A stretch of DNA of 64,000 nucleotides from Candidatus Altimarinota bacterium (lineage in GTDB: Bacteria; Patescibacteriota; Gracilibacteria; BD1-5; UBA6164): positions 1 through 64,000 of the forward strand of contig JAQUZB010000007.1 of assembly GCA_028691535.1 (NCBI GenBank), read 5' to 3'. The position numbers were made by a program, and so were the translations under genes. This document shows positions 1-9,445 of this stretch, piece by piece; position 1 is the first letter of the stretch; the number at the start of each line of letters is the position of its first letter. The notes under the pieces were generated by a model. It searched no databases. It saw nothing but the letters and a program-made list of their open reading frames with translations, and was not told the origin of the DNA.

Positions 1-48
1 AAAATTACTATATAATATATAGCATATATTATTAATATAAAAAATATT

Positions 49-522
49 ATGAATTTTTATGATTTAGAAGCTGAGTTACCAAGTGGTAAAAAAGTAAAAC
101 TAGAAGAGTATAAAGGTAAAGTTATAATAATCGCTAATACTGCAAGTAAATGTTGATTAACTTATCAATACGCTTGATTAGAAGAGCTTTATAAAAAATA
201 TAGTGATAAATGATTAGTAGTGCTTTGATTTCCTTGTAATCAATTTGCTAATCAAGAACCAGGAACTGATGATGAAATAAAACAAAATTGTTTAATTAAT
301 TATTGAGTAACATTTCCAGTTTTTAAGAAAATAGATGTAAATTGAGAAAATACTCATGAGATTTTTAAATATTTAAAAGAAAATACTTTTAGTTTATTTT
401 GAAAAAAAATTAAATGGAATTTTACTAAATTTGTTGTTTCAAAAGATTGAAAAATTATAAAAAGATTTGCACCAGTAACAAAACCTGAAAAATTAGAAAA
501 TATAATAGAAAAATTTTTATAA
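49..522 (+). CDS. gpx: Glutathione peroxidase family protein (Cys type)
   Basis: 157-residue thiol peroxidase of the GPx family, which reduces peroxides at a redox-active cysteine. The active-site context is ASKCG, with Cys35 encoded by TGT. It is followed by FPCNQF, where Gln65 is the second catalytic residue, and by KWNFTKF with Trp123. The family Cys/Gln/Trp triad is therefore complete. Glycines around the active site are TGA, the first clear sign of UGA=Gly. The protein has the usual length of short bacterial GPx and no signal peptide, so it is cytoplasmic. A strong hairpin terminator follows directly. Assignment is secure; the physiological reductant (thioredoxin is likely, and a thioredoxin gene lies at 53.7 kb) is inference. 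Confidence 0.95.
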
Positions 523-523
523 A

Positions 524-556
524 AATAAACTCCAAAAACTTGGAGTTTATTTGTTT
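524..556 (+). terminator. Rho-independent terminator after gpx
   Basis: Twelve-base-pair stem with core ACTCCAA/TTGGAGT and a 4-base loop, followed by T-rich sequence, starting two bases after the gpx stop codon. Confidence 0.9.
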
Positions 557-595
557 TCATTTATAATATAAAAAATATAACATAAAAAAGTAATA

Positions 596-1357
596 GTGAA
601 AAAAATACTTATAGTTTGTGCATTATCAGCTGAGTTAAATAGTGTAAAAGAAACTGTAAAAAATTTAAAAATTAGAGACTTAAAAATAAATTATTTTACG
701 ACAGGTATTTGAAATTATAATACCATTTTAAATCTGACTAGATTTTTAGAAAATAACTCTTTTGATCTTGTAATAAATATCGGAGTTTGTGGTTATAAAA
801 CTGAAAAAATAGATGCTTTTCAAGTTGCTAGAATTTATAATTTATCAAATTCTAAAGAAGTAATTGTTCCAAATTTAATAGATTTTTTAAGTTTAGAAAG
901 TATTGCATGTAGTGAAAAAATAGTAACTGATAATAATATTTTAAAAGAAGAAAATTTTGTAGATATGGAAAGTTATGGTTTTGAGATGGTTTGTGATAGT
1001 TTTAAAATCCCAAGAATCTTATTAAAAATCCCTGTTGATAAGATATGAAGTGAAACCAAAAACTTTGATTTTGAAAAAGCTAAGTTGTATTTATCTAAAA
1101 ACATAGATTATAAAACAATGCTTGAAAAAATAAGTATTTATTTAGAAAAACAAGAAGACAAAATAGACTTTGAGAAATACTTTAAAGATTTCAATCTTAC
1201 TTTTAGTGAAAAAGAAATTTTAAAGAAACTTTATTTTAGATATAAATCTCTTGTTTGAAGTGATTTTGATATTTATTTTGAAGAAAATAGATATTTAAAT
1301 AAAAAAGTATTTTTGAAAGGATTAGAAGAATTTTTAGAATTATATTTAATAAAATAA
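596..1357 (+). CDS. Nucleoside phosphorylase/nucleosidase-like protein (MTAN-like)
   Basis: 253 residues. The N-terminus MKKILIVCALSAELNSV, the central NIGVCGY and the VDMESYGFEMV segment match the PNP/UDP (MTAN, futalosine hydrolase) fold. In that family the DME element holds the glutamate that contacts the ribose. The C-terminal ~90 residues after KNFDFEKA are helical and not part of the core fold. The start is GTG, because no ATG occurs upstream in frame near the conserved beta strand. It is separated by one base from the next gene, a radical SAM lyase, so the two are cotranscribed. Substrate is not predictable from sequence. A role in recycling SAM by-products (5'-deoxyadenosine, MTA) beside a radical SAM enzyme is inference. 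Confidence 0.72.
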
Positions 1358-1358
1358 A

Positions 1359-2321
1359 ATGATTATCTACATAGAAAAACAAGCTTTAGAGTATGAGCAA
1401 ACAAAAAAAATAATAGAAAGATTTAAAAACTCTACTATTATTTATATTGATAATTATAAAAATATTTTTGATAAAGATTATACTAATCTAGATTCAAAAA
1501 AGGCTTTAATAATAGCAAAACTTAACTCAAATGCAGTTTCAGAAGCTCCAGCTTGATATGGTCATACAAAAAGTGCATATTTTTTTAAGACAAGTTTGAA
1601 TTGTATTTTTGATTGTGATTATTGTTATCTTAAATGAGCTTTCAAAAATGAAAATATGGTTGTTTTTGTAAATTATGATGATATAAAAAATGAGATATTT
1701 CATAAAATTTCTACTCTATGAGAATGAGAACATTGGTTTTATAGTTCTGATTATAGTGATATTTTGTGAATGAATTCTCTTTCAGATTTTTCAAATGAAT
1801 TTATTGAATTTTTTGAACAATTTGAAGATGTTAAAATGGAAATAAGAACAAAAAGTTCAAATATAACTTCACTTTTAAATTTATGATTTATACCAAAAAA
1901 TACTGAAATTGCATTTTCACTTAATCCACAAATTCTTATAGATAAATATGAAAAATGAACTTCTAGTTTGGATTCAAGAATCGAAGCAATAAATAAATTA
2001 TTATCACTTTGATTTAAAGTTTGAATTAGATTTCTACCACTTTTGCCAGTAAAAAACTATGAAGAAATATACAGTGAATTTGCAAAATACGTAAATTCAA
2101 AGATAAAAATGTGTGATATAAATTCAACTTTTGCTTCTGGTCTTTTGTATACAAAAAAAGATTACAATAAAATACTTTCAAAATACAAAGATTTAGATAT
2201 ATTGCATATGTTGGAATTGGATAATGATTGATTTTATAGAGAATCAAAAAAAGTTAGAGATACTTTTTATACTATGTTTAAAAAGCTTGATAATAAATGT
2301 ATACTTTGTTTAGAATACTAA
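1359..2321 (+). CDS. Radical SAM protein, spore photoproduct lyase-like
   Basis: 320 residues. The CX3CX2C cluster motif Cys82-Cys86-Cys89 (CIFDCDYCYL) is the spacing that binds the SAM-dependent [4Fe-4S] cluster. The preceding GYGHTKSAYFFKTSLN and later KVGIRFLPLLPVKNYEEIY resemble the SplB/DNA-repair photolyase-like group. Members cleave thymine spore photoproduct in spore formers, but non-spore-forming relatives are widespread and of unknown substrate. It sits in a tight run: one base after the nucleosidase-like gene and one base before the SDR gene. All glycines of the barrel appear as TGA or GGT. Radical SAM identity is secure; lyase substrate is not. Confidence 0.8.
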
Positions 2322-2322
2322 A

Positions 2323-2961
2323 ATGAAAAAAAATATTCTCATTACCTGAACTTCAAAATGAATTTGAAATTATGTAGCTAAAAACTTAAATGATGATTTC
2401 AATATTTTTGGTATTTCAAGAACAAAAAGTGAATTAGATTTACAGAGAGAAATTAACATTGATTTAACAAAATTTGAACTTTTTGACAATTTAGTTAAAA
2501 ATTTTGAACAAACAGAAATTAAGTTTGATGCTATTATACTAAATGCTTGAATTTGATATTTTGGTAGATTTTCTTCATGAACGGATAAAGAGTATTTAAA
2601 TATCATAAATTTAAATCTAACTTCAAATATATTATTTTTAAAAAAAATTGAAAAATTTTTAAATCCAAAAGCAAAAATTATATTTATTTGAAGTATAATA
2701 GGGAAGAAATTTATGAAGTACTGAGCTGTTTATCAAGCTAGTAAATTTGGTTTAAGATGATTTGCAGGAGCATTAAAAAACGAACTTAAATGAATTTGAG
2801 TACATATAATAAATCCAAAAATAGTTGATACAACTTTTCATGATGAAGCAAAAATAGAACTAAATTTTTGAGAGAATAAATATACATCAAAAGATGAAAT
2901 CTTGGCTTGTATAAATGAAATATTAAATTGAAATGAAAAAAGATTTGAAATAGATTTATAA
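2323..2961 (+). CDS. Short-chain dehydrogenase/reductase
   Basis: 212 residues, classical SDR fold. The Rossmann motif ITGTSKGIG lies at the N-terminus with all three glycines as TGA, followed by NAGI and the catalytic Tyr137-X3-Lys141 (YQASK). An upstream SII segment supplies the catalytic serine. PKIVDTTFH corresponds to the PGxVxT loop. It is slightly short for the family (usual 230-260) but complete. Third gene of the operon with the nucleosidase and radical SAM genes, one base after the latter. Substrate unknown. Confidence 0.9.
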
Positions 2962-2972
2962 AAACTAAAATA

Positions 2973-4565
2973 ATGAAAAATAAAAAAATAATGAAAATAA
3001 TTGAAAAAATGAAAAATAATAAATTTTATTTATTATTTTTAGACCTCATTAAAAAAAATAAAAAATTAGCTAAATGAATAATTGTTTTTTTAGTTTTGAT
3101 TTTTATTTATTCTTTGCTTACTATACATGCAAAAAAGATAGAAATGACTTCTACTTTTCCTGGAATTGCAATTCATATTCAAGATTTGGTATGACATGTT
3201 GAAACTGATTTAACTTTTGAAGAAGTTAATATAAAAAATAAAAATGGAGAACTTATAAATGGTTTATATTTATGAACCTGAACTTGAAAAACTGTTTATT
3301 ATTTTCATGGAAATGGCTGACCAAATTCTTATTTTTATAGTGAAATTAAGTATATTCATGAACTAGGTTACAATGTAATGATGTATGATTATCCTGGTTA
3401 TTGAAAAAGTGAATGATTACCATATAAAGAAAATGTTGATGAATCATCTAAAGCTTTTTTTGAATATTTACAAAAAGAAAAAGGTATAAAAAATACTGAT
3501 TTAATTGTTTGGTGATATAGTGTCTGAACTGCTGTTGCAACTGATTTTGCTTCAAAAAATGATTTTGAAAAATTAATTTTGGTTTCACCATTATCTTCTA
3601 GATACGATATGTCTAGAAAATTGTTTTGATTCGCATTACAAAAAATACTATTTTTGAAAGACTCATATGTTACTAAAAACCTTGTAAAAAAATTTAGTAA
3701 ACCAGTATTAATTATTCACTGAAATATTGACAATATTGTTTCTTTTGAACAAGGGAAAAAAGTTTTTGAAAATTATGCTTGAGAAAAATCATTTATAGAA
3801 ATAGATAAATTTGGACATAATTGAATTATTGATACATATTGAGAATCATTAAAATATATATTTAAATCATTTTTAAATTGAGAAAATCTAGGTTTTAAAA
3901 ATAATTATTTTTTCTTAACTAGTGATGAAAAAAAGAGACTTGAAGATGAAAATATAGAAAAAGATAAGATTGAAAAGATAAAACTTTTATTATCTAATCT
4001 TGACTTAAAAGCTGATAGTTCTATACAAAAATTTGTAACTTCAAATTTGAGTTTTACAAATAAAGCTTATATTCCAGAGGATTTAGTAAATATAAGATGA
4101 GATTATATTTATGATGCAAAGTGATGAACTCAAAAGTTGAGAAAGGAAACAAAAGAAGCTCTTAATTTATTGTCAGAAGCATTTTATAAACATTTTAATA
4201 AAAAATTATCGGTTGTAAGTGCTTACAGAAGTTATGAATATCAAGTTTGAATTAAAGCATGATGATGTCCTGATAATCTGTGTGCAAAAGCTTGATTTAG
4301 TGAACACCAAAGTTGATTAGCAGTAGATTTATTTGCAGCATCAAGTGAAAGTGAATGGAAAAATAGTTATTTAAATAATTATTATAAATGGCTTTATGAC
4401 AATGCTAATCTTTATTGATTTAGTAATACTTATCAAAGATGATTAAAAGTTGATTGATATGAAATTGAACCTTGGCATTGGAGATATCTTTGAGTAGATT
4501 TTGCTACTTATTTAAGAGAAAATGATTTAACTATTGCTGAATTTTATAAAAATAATTCATTTTAA
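2973..4565 (+). CDS. Membrane-anchored alpha/beta hydrolase fused to VanY-type D,D-carboxypeptidase
   Basis: 530 residues with two enzymatic domains. After a cytoplasmic start and one membrane segment (about residues 36-54), residues ~100-310 are an alpha/beta hydrolase of the ABHD13/BEM46 type. It has the oxyanion region YFHGNGG, the nucleophile elbow GYSVG (Ser183), an Asp in HGNIDN and the final His in FGHNG. Residues ~380-525 are a peptidase M15B/VanY domain with SEHQSGLAVDLF (His445, Asp452) and EPWHWRY (His502), the zinc ligands and catalytic acid region. VanY enzymes trim the terminal D-Ala of peptidoglycan stems outside the membrane. The fusion suggests a cell-envelope enzyme acting on lipid- or peptide-linked substrates. 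Eleven bases after the SDR gene. I do not know this fusion as a standard architecture. Confidence 0.85.
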
Positions 4566-4628
4566 ACATTGATTATTTCATTTAAGCAAGTATAGTTTGT
4601 AAATAAAAATATTAATTTTAAAATACTT

Positions 4629-5312
4629 ATGGCAAAAAAAAATAGGGTATGAGCTCCAAATAAGCAAAATACTCCAATTAAAACATGATTTCATAGAAAG
4701 AAAAATGTACATAAATGAGCTTATGTAGTTCGTGATGAATATGCAATAAAAGCACAAAAAGCAGGTTTTAGAGCTAGAAGTGTTTATAAATTATTTGAAA
4801 TTCAAGAAAGATTTGATTTGATAAAACCAGATTATAGTGTGATGGATATAGGTTGTGCACCTGGAAGTTTTTTACAAGCGATTAGAAATATAGTTAGAGA
4901 AAAAACCATAATTTGAGTTGATTTAAAAGAAGTAAAACCATTTTCATATCCAAATGTAAAAACATTGGTTTGTAGTATTTTTGATTATGATGAACTTAGT
5001 AAAAAAGTAATTGATATAGTTTGAGAAGACCAATTTGATTTAATTACAAGTGATATTGCTCCAAACACAACTTGAGTTTTTGATGTTGATCAATATGCAA
5101 GTGTTGAGCTAAATATAGCAATTTGTCAGTTTAGTGATAGGTTTCTAAAAAAAGGTTGAAATATGATTTTAAAAGTTTTTAAATGAGAAGATTTCAATGA
5201 TTTAGCTATGCAAGTTAGAAGTAGATTTGAAAGATTTGTAACTTACAAACCATTGGCTTGTAGAGATAGTTCTCATGAAGAATACATAATTTGTTTTAGT
5301 AAGAAAAAATAG
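4629..5312 (+). CDS. rlmE: 23S rRNA 2'-O-methyltransferase RlmE (FtsJ)
   Basis: 227 residues. RlmE methylates U2552 of 23S rRNA in the ribosomal A loop. Seen: the basic N-terminus, DEYAIKAQKAGFRARSVYKL, which holds the first catalytic Lys and the substrate-binding RS-YKL motif; the SAM loop DIGCAPGSF; the catalytic Asp in TSDIAPN; the second Lys in ILKVFKG; and a C-terminal SSHEEYIICF with the final Glu. All four members of the K-D-K-E tetrad are present. Separate transcription unit from the fusion gene upstream is possible (63-base gap). Stop TAG lies inside the terminator stem. Confidence 0.95.
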
Positions 5313-5336
5313 GACCCGCAGGGTCCTATTTTTTAT
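5306..5336. terminator. Bidirectional terminator rlmE / small membrane gene
   Basis: Ten-base-pair stem AATAGGACCC/GGGTCCTATT with GCA loop and A/T runs on both sides. It contains the TAG of rlmE and abuts the stop of the opposite-strand gene, so it serves both. Confidence 0.9.
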
Positions 5337-5605
5337 CATATATTTATTTCTTTTGCTATCTTATCTTCTATGTCTTTTTGAAGAGAAATTTTTTTCAAAA
5401 AATCTTTTTTTCTCTTTCTTTCTTTTAATTTTTTCTTTTCTTCTAAATATAATTTTAAGAATGGCAATATATATAAAATTAATAATATCATTATTGTAAT
5501 AGATGAAGCTAAAACAATTAATTCATTTAATGAATAATTATTAAATCTTTTCATCTTATCAATAACTTCTATGAAGCTTATATATTTATATTCAAATCAA
5601 ATCAT
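5333..5605 (-). CDS. Small membrane protein with charged coiled tail
   Basis: 90 residues, not recognised as a family. A hydrophobic segment (about residues 31-50, ELIVLASSITIMILL) is followed by a lysine/glutamate-rich helix likely to be a coiled coil, giving a single-pass protein with a cytoplasmic tail. Start chosen at the first ATG after an in-frame TAA; the next ATG (5554) would keep the membrane segment and also be possible. It begins 15 bases after the sortase stop, so the two share a transcript. Function unknown; a partner of the sortase or divisome-like accessory protein is only a guess. Confidence 0.65.
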
Positions 5606-5620
5606 AATTTAAAATTAATT

Positions 5621-6526
5621 TTAATCATTTTCAACTAATTCTCAAGTAACAATTAATCTATTCAAAGTAGTTCATACTGGCCAACAAGTCATTAAACTTA
5701 TTTCAGATCTATTTTCATTTCTTTTTAATACTGATACATCTCAAGGCCTAATAACTTTTTTTTCTCTTATTTTATATGTAAATTTCTCTTGACCATAATA
5801 AACTATTACTTCATCACCATATACAACATTATCAAGAGTTGAAAATATATCATTATAATCTCATTTCATCCAAGGTAGGTTTGATGAGTGTCCAAATATG
5901 AAACTAACTCAATCTTCACCTGGTTTTGAACTTCCTGGGTATCTTATAATACCTTTTTCAAGTTCTTTCATAAAAATATCATTTAATTCATTTTGTCAGT
6001 CAATATTTCTATTTTCTACATCAAGTAAAGGTATATTTTTACCAATCTTAGGAATTACAACTCTGTTTGTATAAGGTGCAATTTCTATATCTAGATTTAT
6101 ATTTTCATTATCAAGTTCTTTTTTATATTTTTTTATACTTAATTTTTCTTCTTCTTTGTCTTCTTGTATTTTTTCACTTACTATATCAGTTATTTTAGCT
6201 GCTTCTACTGAACTAATTAATCATGAAGTTGTTTTCTCTACATCATTTTTCATGATATAACTTTTTGCTATATTCATATAAGCACTATAATTTGTAGTTA
6301 CAAGTAATACTCAAAAAATAACAGAAGTAGTAGTTATATATTTTATAAGAAAAATAAAACCAGACAAAATAGAATTTTGTTTTGCTTTTGTTTTTTTTAT
6401 TTCGCTAACAATTATTTCATAATTGTATTTTACTACTGATTCTTCTTTTTCAATTGAGAAGTTTATTTTTTCTACAGGATTAATTTGAGATTCTAGTTCT
6501 CATAAAATATCTTCATTATCGTACAT
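5621..6526 (-). CDS. Sortase family transpeptidase
   Basis: 301 residues. Cytoplasmic acidic N-terminus, membrane segment around residues 57-77, then an extracytoplasmic sortase domain starting at RVVIPKIGKNIPL. The triad is visible: His213 in FGHSSNLPW, Cys281 in LMTCWPVGTT and Arg290 in TLNRLIV. Sortases cut sorting motifs of secreted proteins and join them to a surface acceptor. The TCxPxGTxxxR block resembles class D/E/F-like sortases of monoderm bacteria; the subclass is unsure. No protein in the window carries an LPxTG-like tail, so its substrates lie elsewhere. First gene of a two-gene minus-strand unit; divergent from the Nudix gene across 161 bases. Confidence 0.9.
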
Positions 6527-6687
6527 ATATTTGTTTTTATTTTTTATATTTGTTTTTATTTTTGTAATTTAATTTTACTATATTTAGAAAATTAATGCAA
6601 AAATATGATTACTTTTTAAAAGAACTTGAATTATTTATATTTTTATTTATATTAGTATTAGTTTAGATAGATTAGAACTCATAAAAT

Positions 6688-7140
6688 ATGGCAAAAAAAT
6701 ATGAAAAGAGTTCAGGGTGAATTGTATATCGTAAAAAATGAAATAAGGTAGAAGTGCTTCTTTTAAAATGGTTAAATGCTAAAAATCAAGAAGTATATGT
6801 TATACCAAAATGACATATAGAAGATTGAGAAGTTGCAAAAGATACAGCTGTTAGAGAAATAGCTGAAGAAGCATGATTAGATTTAAAAGATTTAGAGGTT
6901 ATAAAATTTATTACGAAATTAAATTATACATTTACTGCCTGATATTTGGAAAATAATCCTGTTATAGATAAGGATGTTTATTTGTTTTTGGTAAAATACA
7001 ATTGAGAAAAAGACCCTGTTGTTCAAAAAGAAGAAAGATTCGTTTGATATACTTGGTTTTCTATTGAAGAAATTTGAAAAATAAAAGTTATGTTTGATAT
7101 TCAAGCAATAGTTAGTAGAAACAAAACTTTTTTTATTTAG
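6688..7140 (+). CDS. Nudix hydrolase
   Basis: 150 residues. The Nudix box GX5EX7REX2EEXG is complete (GHIEDGEVAKDTAVREIAEE, then AGL), with both outer glycines encoded by TGA. The N-terminal KYEKSSGGIVYRK strand is typical of the (di)nucleoside polyphosphate hydrolase branch (Ap4A/MutT-like). The length is normal. Soluble, cytoplasmic; hydrolyses a nucleoside diphosphate linked to another moiety, the exact substrate being undefined. Fourteen bases upstream of the next gene, so probably cotranscribed. Confidence 0.9.
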
Positions 7141-7154
7141 TTAATTTGTAAATA

Positions 7155-7622
7155 ATGGAAATTTTAAATAATTCTTGAGTTATAGAAGTAATTTCAAACT
7201 CAAAAAATAAGATACTTTTTGATACTCAAACTAATGAAGTAAGTATTGATTGATTAAATGTTTCTCATCCTTGAGAATTTGAAAAAGCTTGAATTCTTTT
7301 GGAAGCTAAAGAATATAATAATATTATTTTTTATAGTTTTACTATTGATACTAAACATTTAGTTATTATTTCAAATGATAGTTTTGAATTAAAAGAAGAA
7401 ATATTATCTTTTTTCTGAGATGTAGATGTTTTAATTATAGTTTGATCAAAAGAAAGTGCTAAAATATTTGAAAATATTGAAGCTAGACTTGTTGTTCCTT
7501 ATGGACCTTGAAAACAAACATTTTTAACTACACTTGGTCAACATACAGAAGAAGTTTCATCATATAAATTAAAATGAGAAATGTCAGATGATATAAGTGA
7601 ATTTGTAAATTTAGAAGACTAA
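7155..7622 (+). CDS. Degenerate metallo-beta-lactamase-fold protein
   Basis: 155 residues. The early strand pattern (ILFDTQTNEVSI, then NVSHPGEFEKAGI) recalls small MBL-fold proteins of the UlaG-like group that are common in CPR genomes. However, the HxHxDH zinc-binding motif is missing: the segment where it should stand reads SNDSFELKEEIL. DVDVLIIVGSKES and RLVVPYGP fit later strands of the fold. So it is probably non-catalytic, or not a metal enzyme at all. Downstream of the Nudix gene by 14 bases and followed by a strong terminator. Fold assignment is tentative. Confidence 0.5.
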
Positions 7623-7646
7623 AAAAACTGCCGTAGGCAGTTTTTT
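7622..7646. terminator. Bidirectional terminator
   Basis: Stem AAAAACTGCC/GGCAGTTTTT with GTA loop between two convergent genes; A and T tracts on the two sides allow use from either strand. Confidence 0.9.
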
Positions 7647-8188
7647 TAGTCTTCTTTTGGAATTATAGCATCAAGAGCAGCGAAAGTTGCTTTTTTTCAT
7701 GCAGGAATAAGTATACTTATTTGATCTCAAATATTTGCTTTAAAATGAGTAACTGCAGCAGTTAATAAATCATAAGTTTCTCATTCTGAGATTACTTGAT
7801 ATTTGTCTTTTTCTTTTACAACTAATCAAATCTTAGTTTCTCTTTCAATAGGTAATATTTGTTTGTATAACATTTTACCATTTCATTCAATTGTAAGTTT
7901 TAATTTATCTCATTGAACAAGTTTTGACTTAGAAGAATAATTTACAGGAACAGGATATTTGTTTCCATCTGCTCAAAGCATATCTGTTCAAGTAAAAACT
8001 CATTCTATAATCTTGCTATTTTCACTACTATATGAATTTAATCATTTTGTGTTTAAATCAATATTAGTTTCTAGTGTTATATTGTTTTCTTCAATAACAT
8101 CTTTTAGTAATTTTTTAGCATTTTTTATAGATTTTTCAGCACTTGTTATAAAATCTACTATTGCTTGTATTGTTTTTTTATTTTCCAT
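7646..8188 (-). CDS. Conserved-looking hypothetical soluble protein
   Basis: 180 residues, not recognised. An N-terminal helix with many Lys/Glu (MENKKTIQAIVDFITSAEKS, then KNAKKLLKD) is followed by a mostly beta domain from about residue 60. That domain includes KYPVPVNYSSKSKLVQGDKL and a glycine-containing GDQISILIPAGKKATFAALD near the end. No signal peptide, membrane segment or cysteine was seen. The ending is convergent with the MBL-like gene. The stop position may be off by one base from my counting. Possible nucleic-acid or ribosome-associated helper, but nothing in the sequence proves that. Confidence 0.7.
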
Positions 8189-8268
8189 TTTTTGGTTTTT
8201 ATTTTTTAAATCTAAGTTAATTCTAACAAATTTTTAAGTAAAAGTAAATTAATTTATCTTTACAATAT

Positions 8269-9285
8269 TTAAAAATATATTTCTATAATGTTTGAAATTT
8301 GATTTTGAAATAATAAAGTAATTAAAAATCATACTCATAAGAATGGACCAAAGGGAACTACATTTAAAGTTTCTTTATTTTTATACCTTATTTTTTGATA
8401 AATGATTAATAAAATTGATATAATACTTCCTACGAAATAAGTAATCATCATTCAAGCAAAACTATAACTTATTCATAATAGTAATCAAATCATAACTCAA
8501 ATTCTTAAATCTCAACCTCAAAGAGCTCTTCAACCTGATAAAACTATTTGTAAGAAGAAAAATATAAATATAGAAAATGCTCATATTATTCAACTTATGA
8601 CTGGTAGGTCTGATAAGTTTATTAAAAATACATATTTTAGTATTACTAAACTTAGTACAATAATTGAAATTATTAAGAAATCATATATTAGTTTTAGTTC
8701 CTTTAACATAATTAAGTACAATAATCATATAATACTTAATCATAGAGGAATAGAAATTAGATTTTCTACTGCATATAACTCGCTTGTTGCTTTTATCGTA
8801 GGAACTAAGTATATATATGTTGCATTACTAACTAATCATAGAAAAGCAAGCGAAATTCAAGATAGCATTATTCATTCATGAATTTCTAGAAACAATATAT
8901 CATAAAATATATATAAAATAGTTATAAATCATATAGATAACCAAAATATTAATTTTAATATTTCACTAAAAGTTCATATAAATAATAAATTTATATCTAT
9001 TAAAAAATATCAAATTAACATAAAAAGTACCGCAGTTGATAATTCTAAAATAGGATATATTGGAGAAATCTTAGTTTTACAATATCTACATTTTCACAAA
9101 GTTGATAGATATGAAAATATAGGAATCAAGTCAAAATATCTAAGTGTAGTATTACATTTTGGGCAATGACTTCTTCCAGACCAAATTCACTTTTCTTCGC
9201 TTTTAAACCTATGAATTAGAACAGAAGAAAAACTTCAAAATAAAAGTCAGTAAGTAAAAAGACAAGTATAAAAAAATATCTGCAT
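8269..9285 (-). CDS. pilD: Prepilin peptidase (PilD/GspO), leader peptidase and N-methyltransferase
   Basis: 338 residues, polytopic membrane aspartyl protease that cuts and methylates type IV prepilins. The N-terminus has the family signature FGSFSSVLIHR. A cytoplasmic four-Cys zinc element CPKC/CRYC follows at about residues 49-75. Further on is the first Asp region FYD and the second active Asp in GGGDLRIG, then GPFLG close to the C-terminus. About eight hydrophobic segments are present. It is longer than usual (230-290) through extended loops. The start ATG is the first in frame before the FGSF block. The Ala-Phe-type prepilin at 35.8 kb and PilC at 54 kb are likely partners. Confidence 0.93.
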
Positions 9286-9445
9286 AAATAAGAGTTAATT
9301 ATAATTGTAATTATTATATTTAAAAATGAGTTTTATTAAAGTTAAATATTAAAAAGTAAAGATATGAATAGTCAAGATATATATTTTGAATAATAGATAT
9401 TAGATATGATATTATATATTTATATTTAGTATTTAATAAAAAATT

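Noticed and set aside
151-156. Selenocysteine insertion at TGA in the glutathione peroxidase active site
   Set aside because: The active-site residue is TGT (Cys); the following TGA is a glycine as everywhere else, and no SECIS-like hairpin follows.
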